From Yponomeuta sedellus (lineage: Eukaryota > Arthropoda > Insecta > Lepidoptera > Yponomeutidae): 64,000 nucleotides of DNA. The DNA lies in NCBI GenBank assembly GCA_934045075.1, contig OW203751.1, positions 6,893,822 through 6,957,821 on the forward strand. Reading direction: 5' to 3'. The position numbers and the translations under genes were made by a program. Positions 19,031 to 31,800 of this stretch are shown here, piece by piece. Position 1 is the stretch's first letter. The number at the start of each line of letters is the position of its first letter. The notes under the pieces are model-generated. The model was not told the origin of the DNA. It was given only the letters and a program-made list of their open reading frames with translations, and did not search any database.

Positions 19031-20350
19031 TCAAGAATCCTCTTCTATTGGGAGCGGGCAGATGTTGTTAAAGGCTCTTCTGATGGTGCCCCTCTTTGTC
19101 TTTATTTCTGCAACGCGTGAGATGCCAACGCTGCCCGGGTAAGTCTTCGTTACTCGTCCGAGCAACCAAAGTAGAGGCGGTAACGTTTTGTTCCTGATGA
19201 GAACGAGCGTGTTCGGCTTCAGGGTTCCCGTTGATGTGTGCCACTTGGTTCGCTGTTGTAGAAGTGACACATACTCATTGCAGAATCGCGTCCAAAAATG
19301 CTGCTTCATATGCTCGATTCTCTTATAGCGTTCTAGGCTATTAATGTTTCTTTCTGAAACTTGCTGGTAAGGCACAGTTGTCAGTGGTCTTCCGATTAAA
19401 AAGTGGGAAGGAGTAAGAGCGGAAAAGTCATTAGGTTCCGGTGACAAAGGAGTGAGTGGCCGTGAATTGAGGATCGCCTCAACTTGAACCAGACATGTGG
19501 TCATTTCCTCATAAGTAAAGTGGGGACAATGTGGAGGAGAAGATAAAATTCTTTTAAGATGGTACTTGGTGGAACGCACTGTGGCCTCTGATATACCATT
19601 AAAATGTGGTGAATATGCAGGAGAGAAGTTAAAACGTATGCCTTCTTGGGCAATATCTGAGGAAATAGTTGAAGATGCTAAAAATCTTGCCAATTCATTG
19701 GAAAATCCGACAAAATTCGTCCCGTTGTCGCACCAAATGCTCTCGGGCTTGCCTCGTCGACTCATAAAGCGATTTAAAGCAGCCATGAAGGCCTCTTTTG
19801 TGAGGTCCGTAACGAGCTCCAAATGAACCGCTTTGACAGCAAAGCAGACAAAAATACACAGGTACGCCTTGAGAAGCTTACTACCTCTACCCCTACGATC
19901 AACTATCAGCACTGGCCCACCATAGTCAATTCCTATGTTTAAAAAAGGGAACTCTAGCTCAGTTCGTGGTCTAGGTAAGTTACCCATGACAGGCTGAATG
20001 TTGGTTGCCTTATGTCTAAAACATTTAAGACATGTTCTCACGGTTCGTTTTGCTAAGTCGCTGCCTCTTAACGGCCAGTAAGTAAGACGTATATTGGCCA
20101 AAAGCAACTGAGGGCCTGCATGTAGCAATTTGATGTGATACATGTGGAATATGATTTTCGTAATATGATGTTTGCTACAAAGCAAAATAGGATGTTTGGT
20201 ATCGTAACTATACGGTGAGTTATCTAAGCGACCGCCAACTCTAATTATGGAATTTTCATCTAAAAAGATAGAGTATGAACTAAGTCTATGTTTGGGTGGC
20301 AATGGCTTATTGGACAATAAGAGTTTACGTTCTTCTGGAAACATTTTCAT
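19031..20350 (-). pseudogene. BEL/Pao integrase region of pol
   Basis: 439-codon open stretch. It has an HHCC zinc-binding region (HAG... and CLKCFRHK) and an integrase core with catalytic D-D-E context: IDYGGP, then WCDNGTNFVG, then a Glu before a basic helix. A C-terminal WHTSTGTLKPNTLVL domain of the DUF5641 kind found in Pao elements follows. It integrates the cDNA. It is in a different frame from the upstream pol part because of a single-base change near 20447-20456, so it could not be made as part of the polyprotein. Confidence 0.85.
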
Positions 20351-20400
20351 TTGTGCATTAACAAGTACAAACGTAGTTGCATCTTTTAATTCACTGGTAC

Positions 20401-22938
20401 TTAGGCAAACAGTGATTTTTTGCGATTTATTTTTAAGGTTGTGAAAAATCGTTTCATGTAAGCAACGACTCGTTGCAAACGCGTAAGGCTTGAATATTTT
20501 GTTAATAGAGCCGTAATAAAAGGATCCGCGATATCAACAACGACAGTTGTAAGACAAATTACTTCACTAAGTACTAGCTTCCCGCGGTCATTAGGCTTCT
20601 GAGGCCAATTAGAAGATGGCTCAAGTAAGAATTCAGGCCCAGACCACCACAGACGTGATCTGCTGATGAGATCAGCCTTCAGCCCGCGGGAAACGAGATC
20701 CGCTGGGTTGTCTCGCGACGGCACATAACGCCAGGTATTACCTCTGGTGCTCTCTTGAATTTCGTGAACACGTGCACGTACAAAGCACTTCAGTTGGCTA
20801 GATGACATACTCAACCAACCAAGAACTATGGTAGAATCACACCAGAAGCATTTGCCCGTGACGTTGAGGTTAAGAGACGCGATGACTTTAGTATAGAGTC
20901 TTGCACCCAATAGAGCCCCACACAGTTCAAGTCTAGGAATGGAAGTGGGTTTTATGGGCGCTACCTTGTTTTTTGATGCTAGCAGCTGTACGTGAATAGC
21001 ACCTGATTTGAAGATAGATCGCATGTACACGCATGCTCCATAGGCGCTTTCGGAAGCATCTGTAAATACATGAATTTCGACAGTAATAAATTCGTCAAAC
21101 AAGACCCATCGTGGGATTTTTACGGAATTTAAAGCTGGCAATGTCTCTATAAAAGAGAGCCAATTGGCTTTTGTTTGCTCTGAGACTACATCGTCCCAGC
21201 CTGACTTATCAATCCAAAGTTTTTGCATGATAAGCTTAGCCTCTACTATACAAGGCCCTACAAGTCCTAGCGGGTCAAAAATTTGACTGATTACAGACAA
21301 TATGTGGCGTTTGGTGACTTTAGGTTGGTGCTCGATATCTATGGAGAAGGATAGAGTATCTGTGTTGCAACTCCAGTTTAAGCCTAAAGTCTTCGAAGGC
21401 ACGCTTTTATGTTCATCTGAAATATCTAAGACGTTACTATTTGTAATTGAGTCATTACTGTTTGTGATAACCGCTAAGATTTTAGAATTATTTGATTTCA
21501 ATTTTCTCAGATTGAATTTGGCAGATTCTAGGATGGAAATGACTTCCTTACAATTATTTATGACGTCTTCTTCAGAATTTCCGCCGCTTAGAAAATCGTC
21601 AACATAAAAGTCATGTTGAATCGAGCGTTTGACTTCATCATTAGAAGACTCAGATGCTAAAGATACTAAGCATTTTATTGCTAAATATGGCGCTGAAGCC
21701 GTGCCGTAAGTGACGGTGTTTAAAGTATAGCGCTTTATGGGATCACTGGGGTTGTAACGAAAGAGAATTTGTTGTAGATTCCTTTGTGAGGTGTGAACAT
21801 TGATTGCTCGGTACATTTTCTCAATATCACCCGAAACAACATATTTATGTGTACGGTAGCGCAACAGGATAGAAAGCAAGTCATCCTGTACAGTTGGACC
21901 TACCATTTGTATGTCGTTGAGCGAGTACCCTGAAGACGTAACAGCTGATGCATCGAAGACTGTTCGCAATTTTGTCGTAGTACTCGACTCACGAATGACT
22001 CCATGATGTGGTAAATAGTAGTTTACCTTCTCAGCATGTAAATAATCTTCATTTTCGGTCATGTGGCCTAAGTCTTCATATTCGTGCATAAAATTCAAAT
22101 AAGCTTCTTTAAATTTTGCTTCTCTACAAAACTTTCGTTCCAGTGACAAGAGACGCTGTTTGGCCATTTGAAATGAATCACCCAAGACACTTGGATCTTT
22201 TTTGAGCGGCATCATGACTACAAAACGACCCTCTTTGTTACGTGAGGTGTTTAGATAAAAACTTTGCTCACAGGCACGCTCTTCTGCTGAAAATTTATGC
22301 TCTATAGATATAGAGTCAAGCTCCCAAAAACGCGAAAGCTCGGGCTCGCGTCTGGTGTCACTAGTTTTTGAGAGATGTGTGCAGTGTTGATAAGAATTGA
22401 GATGTGCTACAGGACCGGAAACCATCCAGCCTAGCTTGGTTTCATAAAGTTTAGGTTCATTTTTACCTAAGACGATTGAGCTGCTGGACACTATGTCCCA
22501 AAACGCTTCTGCCCCTACCAATATGTCGATGGCGGAGGGTACGTTGAAGGATGGATCAGCAAGGTGCAGCCCCGATGGAAGAGGTAACTGTTTTATGTTT
22601 ATATATGTAGATGGTAAGGCTTTCGTAATTTCTGATAAAATTAAGCATTCCAGGTTTAGTTTATAGTCATTATATGTCGACTCTATTTGTAAGGTGCAAG
22701 ACTGTGAACTTGAACTAGTCTGATTGCATATACCGGCGACTTTATAGCTTGTACTGCGGCGAGACAGACCCAGTTTACCAGAAAGACTCTCGGTGACGAG
22801 GTTGACGGTGCTGCCATTGTCGAGCAACACGCGTGCGGTCTGCCTGCGCCCCTTGCTGTCTACCACCTTCACGAGTGCTGTGGAAAGTAAGACAGTCTGC
22901 GCAGTTGCGTTTTCAGAGTAGTCGGCGGACAAGGCGAC
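20401..22938 (-). pseudogene. BEL/Pao pol: protease, reverse transcriptase, RNase H
   Basis: About 845 codons, with no ATG of its own, following the gag stop in the same frame. The aspartic protease motif near codon 38 is LLDNGST, with DNG instead of the usual DSG/DTG. The reverse transcriptase active site is FYVDDFLSGG. The RNase H start is VFTDASESAYGACVY. The frame ends at 20401 after a frameshift. The downstream integrase continues in another frame. Confidence 0.85.
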
Positions 22939-24234
22939 TTATGTTACGTCAGGTTCAACAGGAGGCTCTACGTGTAAAAGCGTTGAATGTTTTTCTTTGC
23001 AATATTTGCAATGTGAAAGGCGGCATTTATTTAAGGAATGCCATGGACGCAGACAGTTAAGGCAAACTTTGTAGCCTTTAACTCTCTCGATGCGCGATTC
23101 AATTGATAATTCTCTAAAAGCATCGCAGTTAAATAAGAAATGTTCCATGCTACACATTGGGCATTTTAACTGTGACATAGGTCTTTTATCATTGTTTTCG
23201 ACGCGATGTGCAACGTCGAAGCTTTTTTGTTTAAATTCTGTACGTACAGATTTATTTTGCCTACTATCTTCGATCGTTTCTAGTAAGTCTGCTCTAGTAA
23301 GAAAGGAGCAGAATTGTGATAAGGTTGGTGCATCGGTCAAAGTGTTACGATACTCCTCCCAATACCTGCTTGTTACGGCATCCAACTTTGTTGACATCAC
23401 GTAAATAATTAAGGTATCCCAATGTTGAGTGGGTTGTTTTAGCAATGTCAATGCTCTGATATTTTTATTTGTAACGTCAACAAGGTAACGGATTGCTTTG
23501 CTAGACTCCTTTTGTAATGATTCCACGTTAAATAATGTCTGCACATGGTTGTTGACGAGGAGACGGTTATTATTGTACCGCTCGCATAAAAGATCCCATG
23601 CATTTTTATAATTTTCATTTGTGAAATCAATATTTTTTATGATGAGAGCTGCGCTGCCGTTTAATGAGGCACGAAGATAGTGAAATTTGCTTATAGGATC
23701 TAAGCTTTCATTTTGATGAATCAACGATTGAAAAGTGTCCCTATACTCAAGCCAGTGCTGATAACTGCCGTTAAATTGAGGTAGATCAATTTTTGGTAAT
23801 TGAACGGGTACATAACTTTTATGCTGACAAGTCGCTCCTGTGTTTGCACCTGAAGCTGTAGACGCATTGGTAGCAGGAGGTATCTCATTGCGAACCCGAT
23901 CGTTGTAAGAAGCCATCATAGTGCGCGCGATCGAGACCAGGTTGAAGTACTGTTGCTCAAACTGACCGCGCTCGAGGTACAACTCTTCAGGCTTGTCCGA
24001 AAGCATCTCGAGTTCGTTCTGAAATTGATCATAATCAGTGTAAAGGGCTTCGATTTTTGAAAGTCGGAAGTCCAACTCAGCGGCAAGGATTTCACTTAAT
24101 ATGTCATGGCTTTTTGCTTGTTTGATGAAGTTATCGAAGATGGTCAATTTTGCTTTTATGCTTCCACGAGACCTACTTAGTTCTTTTATACGGTTGTCCG
24201 TTAGGACGGTATCAGTTTTCCTAGCTGTAGCCAT
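22939..24234 (-). CDS. BEL/Pao gag
   Basis: 431 codons from the ATG at 24234 (MATARKTD). Upstream codons in the same frame lack an ATG. The middle is the DUF1759-type Pao gag domain (YQHWLEYRDTFQSLIHQNES). The C-terminus has a CPMC...C region and a zinc knuckle CLNCLRPWHSLNKC (CX2CX4HX4C), then CKYCKEKH. It binds RNA and forms the particle. It ends at TAA 22941-22939, and pol resumes in the same frame directly after, which could be a readthrough site or a nonsense mutation. Confidence 0.8.
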   Translation of the reverse strand: MATARKTDTVLTDNRIKELSRSRGSIKAKLTIFDNFIKQAKSHDILSEILAAELDFRLSKIEALYTDYDQFQNELEMLSDKPEELYLERGQFEQQYFNLVSIARTMMASYNDRVRNEIPPATNASTASGANTGATCQHKSYVPVQLPKIDLPQFNGSYQHWLEYRDTFQSLIHQNESLDPISKFHYLRASLNGSAALIIKNIDFTNENYKNAWDLLCERYNNNRLLVNNHVQTLFNVESLQKESSKAIRYLVDVTNKNIRALTLLKQPTQHWDTLIIYVMSTKLDAVTSRYWEEYRNTLTDAPTLSQFCSFLTRADLLETIEDSRQNKSVRTEFKQKSFDVAHRVENNDKRPMSQLKCPMCSMEHFLFNCDAFRELSIESRIERVKGYKVCLNCLRPWHSLNKCRLSHCKYCKEKHSTLLHVEPPVEPDVT

Positions 24235-24977
24235 GATAATAGGATAGTGGGACTTATAAGATTCGTATGTAAGAGGAATGCACGTCAATTAATAAGTTTA
24301 CTAATTGTATTTACTTTAATTCTACACGCCGAGAACAGAAGAAACCTATGCAATAAGAGGCGACTAGCCGCTGCACATTAAGCAAATAAGATGGCTCGGG
24401 CGTAAATAAGTTTGGAATTAAAGCATTAGAAGTAAGTTATGATGGAAAATGACCACAAGCCACTAGTTAAGAATTGGCTGTAGGTATGAAGATATGGTAA
24501 GGATGAAAGGGAAATAAATCGGAACGAACGCACTCGATGTACTGTTTTCTCCTTTCATGGTTTTGACTTGATATCCTACGTCGAGGTCCTCTTAATGTCG
24601 GCACGCGCTGAAGCCAAGTTCTTGGTAACAACCAATAAGAGACTTTTCCCTCCTTGAAGTATCCTCGCTCGATGAAATAGTGTTCTTGCAGGTATCTTCA
24701 AAGATTGGATTGTCGAAAGACGGCCGTTTGCAATTCCAAGATGTCTTCTTACGCGAGTATGTACGACGACGACGCTTGAACGTTTGAAGAAATTTGAAGT
24801 AGGTATTTTGCCTTTCCTCGAAGGACCAGTGTGAAGGTACCTACTTAGGTACGGGATAATAGTGAACTTTAGCAAAAAACCAAAATATCAAATAATCAGC
24901 AAACGTATAATATCTATTTTCATTGACGTAGGAAAACAAAGTAAAATCAGTGACATCCGTCACTCATCCATAGACAG
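24235..24977 (-). repeat. BEL 5' LTR and leader
   Basis: The LTR begins TGTCTATGGATGAGTGACGG at 24977 on the minus strand. Its 3' boundary and the primer-binding site could not be placed with confidence before the gag ATG at 24234. Confidence 0.6.
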
Positions 24978-25020
24978 TTGTATTTCGAGTGTACAATAAA
25001 GAATATTCTTATATTATATT

Positions 25021-25796
25021 TTAATTTGTGCTGCTTTGCAAGTTTCCAAACAGCCCAAGTGACCGAACAAACATGTAGGTAGCGCAAATGGCGACTATGC
25101 TACTTGCCAATTGTAACATTTGGTTTTTATTTCATTATCTGCGAAGGCCCTAATAGCGTTAAATTTCCTGACTTGGCAACACTGGCGGATGTCAAAAAAA
25201 TTCTTCTGTAATGTTGGCAGCCATCTTTTACTCTAGTCTGTTTTCAATGAGCAAACTCAATCTCGTCGAAAAATACTTTCGAGATTATGATTATGATTTG
25301 TATCGTCAATTGGTCAGCTACCGTCCGTTTTTGTTACCTAATCCATATTTTTATTTCCTTCTTCAGTGTTCTTTTGTTTCGAGGAATCATGACCACATCA
25401 TGACTTAAAAAGTGTGATTGTTAATTAATTGAACGCAACCATTTTTTTCATTATGTTGGTAGTCTTGTTTCGTGAAAGTGAATCAAATAAGTTCATTCAC
25501 CTGTCCTTCATTCATTCTCAACTGTCACTGTCATATTAATCGTTCATTCATTCACAGTCAATCAATGTGGTGCAACTTCATTCAAGTGAATTTAAAAGAT
25601 CGGAAGATCGCTGCTCACGTGAATTTTGCTTATTTTTCAGCGGAAAGTAAAGGATTTATTGCTTTATTTACGGCTGTAGTTAGTTTAGCGTCATATATAT
25701 TTCGACGATCGACCTTCTAGTTTGGTACTTACCTTGCGCAGTATGATAAGTGTTCCTGTTTCAGTGCAGTGCGTTTTCTAATTTGCTTTACCGAAA
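25021..25796. other. 5' flank of the desaturase gene
   Basis: No repeat or coding frame recognised. A TCAGT arthropod initiator-like motif is at 25761-25765, 32 nt upstream of the ATG, and a TATA-like CATATATAT is near 25692. That distance is too great for a standard pair, so the start site is uncertain, and an untranslated upstream exon is possible. Confidence 0.4.
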
Positions 25797-25878
25797 ATGG
25801 GTGCCAAAGTGTCGCGGACTGACTTCGAGTGGACTTATACTGAGGAGCCGCACGCCAGTCGTCGAAAGATCATTCTAG
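25797..25878 (+). CDS. ifc: Desaturase exon 1
   Basis: Residues 1-27 ([20 protein letters not shown]...IIL) plus one base. Donor CTAG|GTAACT. The ATG sits in CCGAAAATGGG. The first intron is 21,676 bp. Confidence 0.95.
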
Positions 25879-28800
25879 GTAACTCTTTGCGTCATTAATT
25901 TGTTTGCATAAACATCAGTGAATTAACCTCGTCTGCCCATGCCCATAAAATCTCTTACCTACCGGTTACGGCTATTTTTACTCCCCTTCGGTAGCAATAT
26001 GGTTTTTCAACTCGATCTGAATCAAATTTCTAAATCTACAGCGCCGTTTTATGTTGAGCAACTATGTACCTACCTCTCGCAATAAAAGTAGGAGCGGAAT
26101 TTTCACGAACTACTTTATAAAATAAGTACATAATTTTCAACTGGGTAGTGATGTCATACAAGTTAATGCTGATTTGAGTCATTTACACCGGTTTATGCTG
26201 ACTTGAGTCACTTACGCCGGTTTCGCCCTGTAATATCATTAGGAGGACACTGATTCATGGAGCTACATTAATTGGTTTGCATCAAGAAGTGTAAAATACA
26301 TTTTGCTGCTTAAGTGGCTGCTATACATGCTATAAATAGGATATTTAGGCAATTCTTAATGTGTTTGTGATTTAGCTAAGCTTTTTACATTGGCCTTTAC
26401 ATATATGTGTAGTGAGATGATTTAATACAGCCTGTCCAGTGTCATCTTCGCTCACGCTAGAAGGGTGAAAGGACCACTCAGATGGAGCAGTGTCTTTGGC
26501 AGTGACTTTGCTTTTTAGATGGAGTACGCTTGCCCAGCACCCATATCATCTTGACAGCTTAGTCGATCTGGCCCTAAGAATTTTACTTATAATTTTATTG
26601 AATGTGATGTCACTCGGAGTTCTTCAACCATTCTATTCTAAATTAGATGGAGTGATAGAATATTCTTTATTGAATGTAAACCAGGAATTGACATTCGATA
26701 TCAACCCTTTATATGTCCCCACTGTTGGGGACGGGTTTCTTCCTGTATGGTAGGAAGGTTAGGCCATACTCCACCGTGGGGGCCAAGTCCGGGTTGGTGG
26801 AGGATTGTAAGACAGTGGCGGGCCTTACTGTCAGAAGTTATCAAGCCGCCCATAAGGCCTCTGACATGGCTTAATAACTGCCATTACATGATAGCCAGCA
26901 CCAACGGCTTAACATGCCTTGCGAAGCACGGAATTGACATAAGAGACTTAAACAATAATATAACAGTACAATTAGCGGCCTTATTTATTACTAAAAGTAA
27001 TTTCTTCCAGACAACCATTCAATAATATGCAATACAAGGCAAAATAGAAATTAATAAAAGTTCAAAGCAGCAAACGTTCCATTCAATTTTTCATCACATG
27101 CATCAATTTTTTCTCAAAAATGATCTAGATTTTGAAATGGACACCTAGGTTTACTTATTTACAACAAAGGGAGCGACATTTGATTGATTCCTCGGCTTGA
27201 TGACATCCTTCAGGCATTTATGTTTCTTTAATAAAGTGCCTGAAGATAGATAGAGAACACTTGTACATGAAAAAGGAAATTAACGAAGACATAATAGCGA
27301 GCTTGCCTGAAATGCGGTTAAAAAAATGTGTCTAGTACACTTTGTGCTAAAAGGGCTACTATTGAATACACAGGATTATTTAGATGACAATGATGTCTGG
27401 AATTAAAGCCAGTACAATGCATGAGTTATATGTTTTATAATAATAATGTAATCTTTGTTAAGTAAGGACTTTGAAAAGCGAGTTTTATTGTCCATTTTAT
27501 CTCCAAAATGATCTATATTTTGAAATAGACATCTAGTTTGACTTTTAACATTCATTAAGCCGCAGTTTCGTCCTCGTATTGTTTGCTTTCGTGAAGTAAT
27601 TTAGGGTACCAAAAAGACTTCCTAGACTTGACATTTTTTTTAGAACTAGTGAGTTAGTTAGACCTGAGATTTCCGCACTTAGCCTCATAGTTGGGCCATT
27701 GTACGTAGCAAGCGCTGAGGTACGCTAACACCTCAGACACTAGGGTTTCCTTACGATGTTTTCCTTCACCGACAGCGAGTAGTATTGCTACTATAATTTC
27801 ACAAATGTACATAACTTAGAAAACAAAGTCATTGGTACATGCCGGGGTTCGAACCCACGACCTCCCGATTGAGAAGCCGGCATTCTACACCGCTCCGCTA
27901 CCACCGCTCGCGAGAACTAGTGAGTTATTTATCTAAACCATGGCACCAATGAACCATTGAAAAACGGTGAACTAATTCGCAGTCACTCTGTATTTACCTT
28001 ACAAATGATGTTACCTCCGACAGTCGGTCAGAACATCTTTATGGCTTGTTAATTATTGTCAGTTAAGAACTGCGAGCTAAAGAATAAGTGCTACAGAAGG
28101 TTAACTGAGTGACAACACTTTTCATTTTGGGTCATGGAAACCTAAACATGGGGTTGGCTTTTTATTATAGGTTTGGTAAGAACAACAATATAAAAACGCT
28201 AAATGATATAAAGATCATGATCATAATGCACGACTATGGTTTTTTAATATATTTTTTTTTAAACATGTAAGTATTACAACTAAATATGTAATAATAATGA
28301 AGTCCTTATTCCGAATTTGCTACAACATTCACATAAATATTTCAGTTATAATAAATTTATAGTATGTCTCGTAAATTGGCGTGCCTTTCGGCATAGGCCT
28401 TCTCCAGATCTCACCACTGAACTCTATCCTCTGCTACTCTGATCCAGTATGGTTCCAAGGTTAGGCGTATGTCGCCTTTCCATCTCGTTTTCGGGCGTCT
28501 CTTCCATCTAAAGTCTTTTGATGAAAACAAAATGTTTAAATAAACTTTTCAAATGTAGATACATAGATGAATGTTGCGTGCCCTACAGGGCCCACAAAGA
28601 TCTTATCAAATAACTGTTAAGTTAAAATGAATCAATCCTAAAACTTGTGGAATGCAATAAAGTATTAAGTGTTTTAATTATAATAAAAACAAATATAATA
28701 ATAATAGTCATTTCGTATGCGATCCCCAACCCGCATGCCCAGCGTGGGGATTATGGGTATTAACCCCCAATGATGGCACAACATTTGTGCTATGGCGTTC

Positions 28801-31800
28801 ATTAGGGGAGGGCTATGTCCAGCAATGGACTAATATAGCCTGAAGAAGAAGAGTCATTTCAGGCAAAGGGACCCATATACAAATAATTATTACAAATAAC
28901 TAAAAACTAAACAATAATAATAAAGGTAAGACAAATTACCTAAAATGATATTCATTTAATCTATAGTGACCTTGTCTCTACTGCGCTCAGTACCTGAGTT
29001 TACCTTCTATGTTACGTAGGTGTAAGACGGTAAACAATTACATGATTAGCATTCTTCTGTCAGACAACTGTTTGGAGCCTTTGTAACAATCATATTTGAG
29101 AGTTTTGACGACTCTTTTTTTTGTCTTTACTTTTTTTTTACTTTTTAGGGTTCCGTACCTCAAAAGGAAAAAACGGAACCCTTATAGGATCACTTTGTTG
29201 TCCGTCTGTCCGTCCGTCCGTCTGTCAAGACCCTTTTTCTCAGGAACGCGTGGAGGTATGAAGCTGAAATTTATATCAATTACTCAGGTCTACTGTCCCT
29301 TGAAGCTGTGAAAAAATCAAACTTCTAAGCCAACGCAATCAAAAGATACAGCCGTTTATGCCGCAAATTTTCGATACTTGCAAGGGAATCAAAACCTACA
29401 GGGTGCTTCCCGTGAACTCAGAATCTTGAAATTTGGTACGAAGCAACGTCTTATAGCATAGATAAAGGAAAAATTACGAAAACCATAAATTTTTAGTTAC
29501 ATCTCATAATATATATTTTTTTTAATAATTTTAAACTTACTACCCATTTCCTCATAAACGCGTAGAGGTATTAAATTGAAATTCATACCAAATACTCAGG
29601 TCTATAATACAGGTTTGTACGGAACCCTCGGTGCGCGAGTCTGACTCGCACTTGGCCGGTTTTTTCCTCCTAACTGGAGTCCTAACTGGAGATCATGAAA
29701 CTGCACAGAGTATATCTGTGCAGTTTCATGATCTCCAGTTAGGACCTCTATTCAGTAACTAGCTTTGTAACTAGATTTATATTATTACTATTAGGTCCAG
29801 CGAACTTCGTACCGCCTACCATCGATAACTTTATTTTTTTGATTTTTTTTTCCGTAATAACCATCCTCGTACTTCAAGGAATATTCTAAAAAAAGAATTG
29901 GCGAAATCGGTTCAGCCGCTCTCGAGATTTGCGCTTACCAACACATTCAACGATTCATTTTTCTGTTATAGTTTATGTTTATTTCGACAATAGTTTACTA
30001 GCGCTACCAATACAAACAAATCATATCTTTTTTTCCTACATTTTACATTTAAATACAGGCACATACATTGCTTCTGGCCCCACAATACGATACCCTGTGT
30101 CGTGGGAACCAGAAACAACGACATCACAAACATGCAAACATCCAACACCTGCGGTTTTTTCTGACCCCAGCCGGGGTTCGGACCCGGCACCACTCGCATG
30201 GTAGGCAGATGCGCATCCGCCACAGAGGTCGTCATAACCATTCCTTCATAGATAGTTTTTGCACTTTTCAGACCAATCTCTCAACCATGACCGAGCGCAT
30301 AAGGTCACGGACCAGCACTAGAAAACGTTTAAACAAAAAAATCGCCGTTTTCGGCGGCTGATTCCAATACTTTTAAATAAATAAATATTCATGGACATCT
30401 TACTCAGGAAGCGCTCGTGGACTAGGTGAACCGAGTGATTGGAAGCAATCACTTGAGTTAAGCAACAACACGCGCGGTCAGGAGCAGGATGGGTGACCGT
30501 CCCGTGACTACCGCTAGTGGCATTTTTCCGAGCGCTTCCGTGCTTCGCAAGGCACGCTAAGCCGTTGGTTGTCAAGTAATGGCAGTCGTTAAGCCATGTC
30601 AGAGGCCTTATGGGCGGCTTGATAACTTCTGACAGTAAGGCCCGCCACTGTCTTACAATCCTCCACCAACCCGGACTTGGCCCCTGTTGTGGAGTATGGC
30701 CTAACCTTCCTGCGATGCAGGAAGAGACCCGTACCTCAGCAGTGGCGACATACAAGGTTTGGTAACGTAACGAATATTACTCAGAGCTCGTTAGCCCTAT
30801 ACTAAGTACAACTAAATGACTTGTGTTATAGGTGCTAACTCTACGATAGATTTAATACAATAAATACATACATAACATCCGTGACCCGAGAAAAACTAGA
30901 AAAGTTCGTTTCCTAGTTTGACCCGGCCGGTGATCGAACCCGAGACCTTCGGTTTTCTAGTCAGCGTGCCAAACCGCTGCGCCACCGAGGCCGCTTTTTT
31001 GCCTCCTAGTAATAATAACTAACATAACATTTACATACAGGCACATACATTGCTACTGTCCGCACACTAGGATACCCTGTGTCGTGGGAACCAGAAACAA
31101 CGACATCACAAACATGTAAACATCTAAGACTTGGGGTTTTTTTTTTGCCCCAGCCGGGGTTCCAACCCGGCTATTTTCCTATTAACAGTTGAGAAATTGG
31201 TCTGACAATTTTTACGCAAAAACGACCTGTGATAAAGATTGATATGATTTATTATCATCGGTGGCGTTAGTGTTACTGAGTGGAGCCCGAGTACTGTTTA
31301 GCTAGTATTTGGTTTATTTTATTTATTTTTATTTTATTTTGGCAACAAACAGTCATTACAGGAAAAGTAATTAACAATTACAATAATTGATAAATAGACC
31401 TATATTGCCGATAATTTACAAGAATAAAGAGTGTTACTTATGTATTCTGTTATAAATACAAGAAAGTAAGTACAATTATTCTAATTTGAATATTTATTTT
31501 TAATATTTCCGCTCACAACATGCAGAAATATGTAACTATTATTTGATAGGGTTACATTTAAACGCGCATCAAAACCTCTGTTTTCATGAGCGTCCAAATA
31601 TGAGGAGGCCTGTATACCTCCTTACTAATTCATTAGGTAACTTCAAAGCAAATTTTCATAGGATATAGTACAATGCTTATAAGGTTCAGAGATGTAATTG
31701 TTTGCGTTTTAAGTCACTTTTAAACTTACTTAGGGAACTACAAAAAAAGTCAACATTATTATAGTCTCTGTTATACATAGTAAGCGATCGATATAAAAAG

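Larger units (their letters stand above)
18699..24977 (-). mobile_element. BEL/Pao LTR retrotransposon, near-complete but inactive
   Basis: Minus-strand element flanked by GTTG (18695-18698 and 24978-24981), a 4-bp target duplication inside a LINE tail. The 5' LTR begins TGTCTATGG at 24977. Gag, protease/reverse transcriptase/RNase H and integrase follow in order. An in-frame TAA separates gag from pol, and a one-base frameshift separates RNase H from integrase. The 3' end is unusual: the 3' LTR (from 19009) turns back on itself and ends in an inverted LTR start at 18699. Confidence 0.9.

Noticed and set aside
19566..19826. Plus-strand frames inside the BEL pol region
   Set aside because: They are antisense shadows of the integrase frame with no family resemblance.
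29679..29745. miRNA precursor
   Set aside because: The perfect 31-bp stem without bulges and the partial extra arm copy fit a recent inverted duplication better. There is no supporting evidence for processing.
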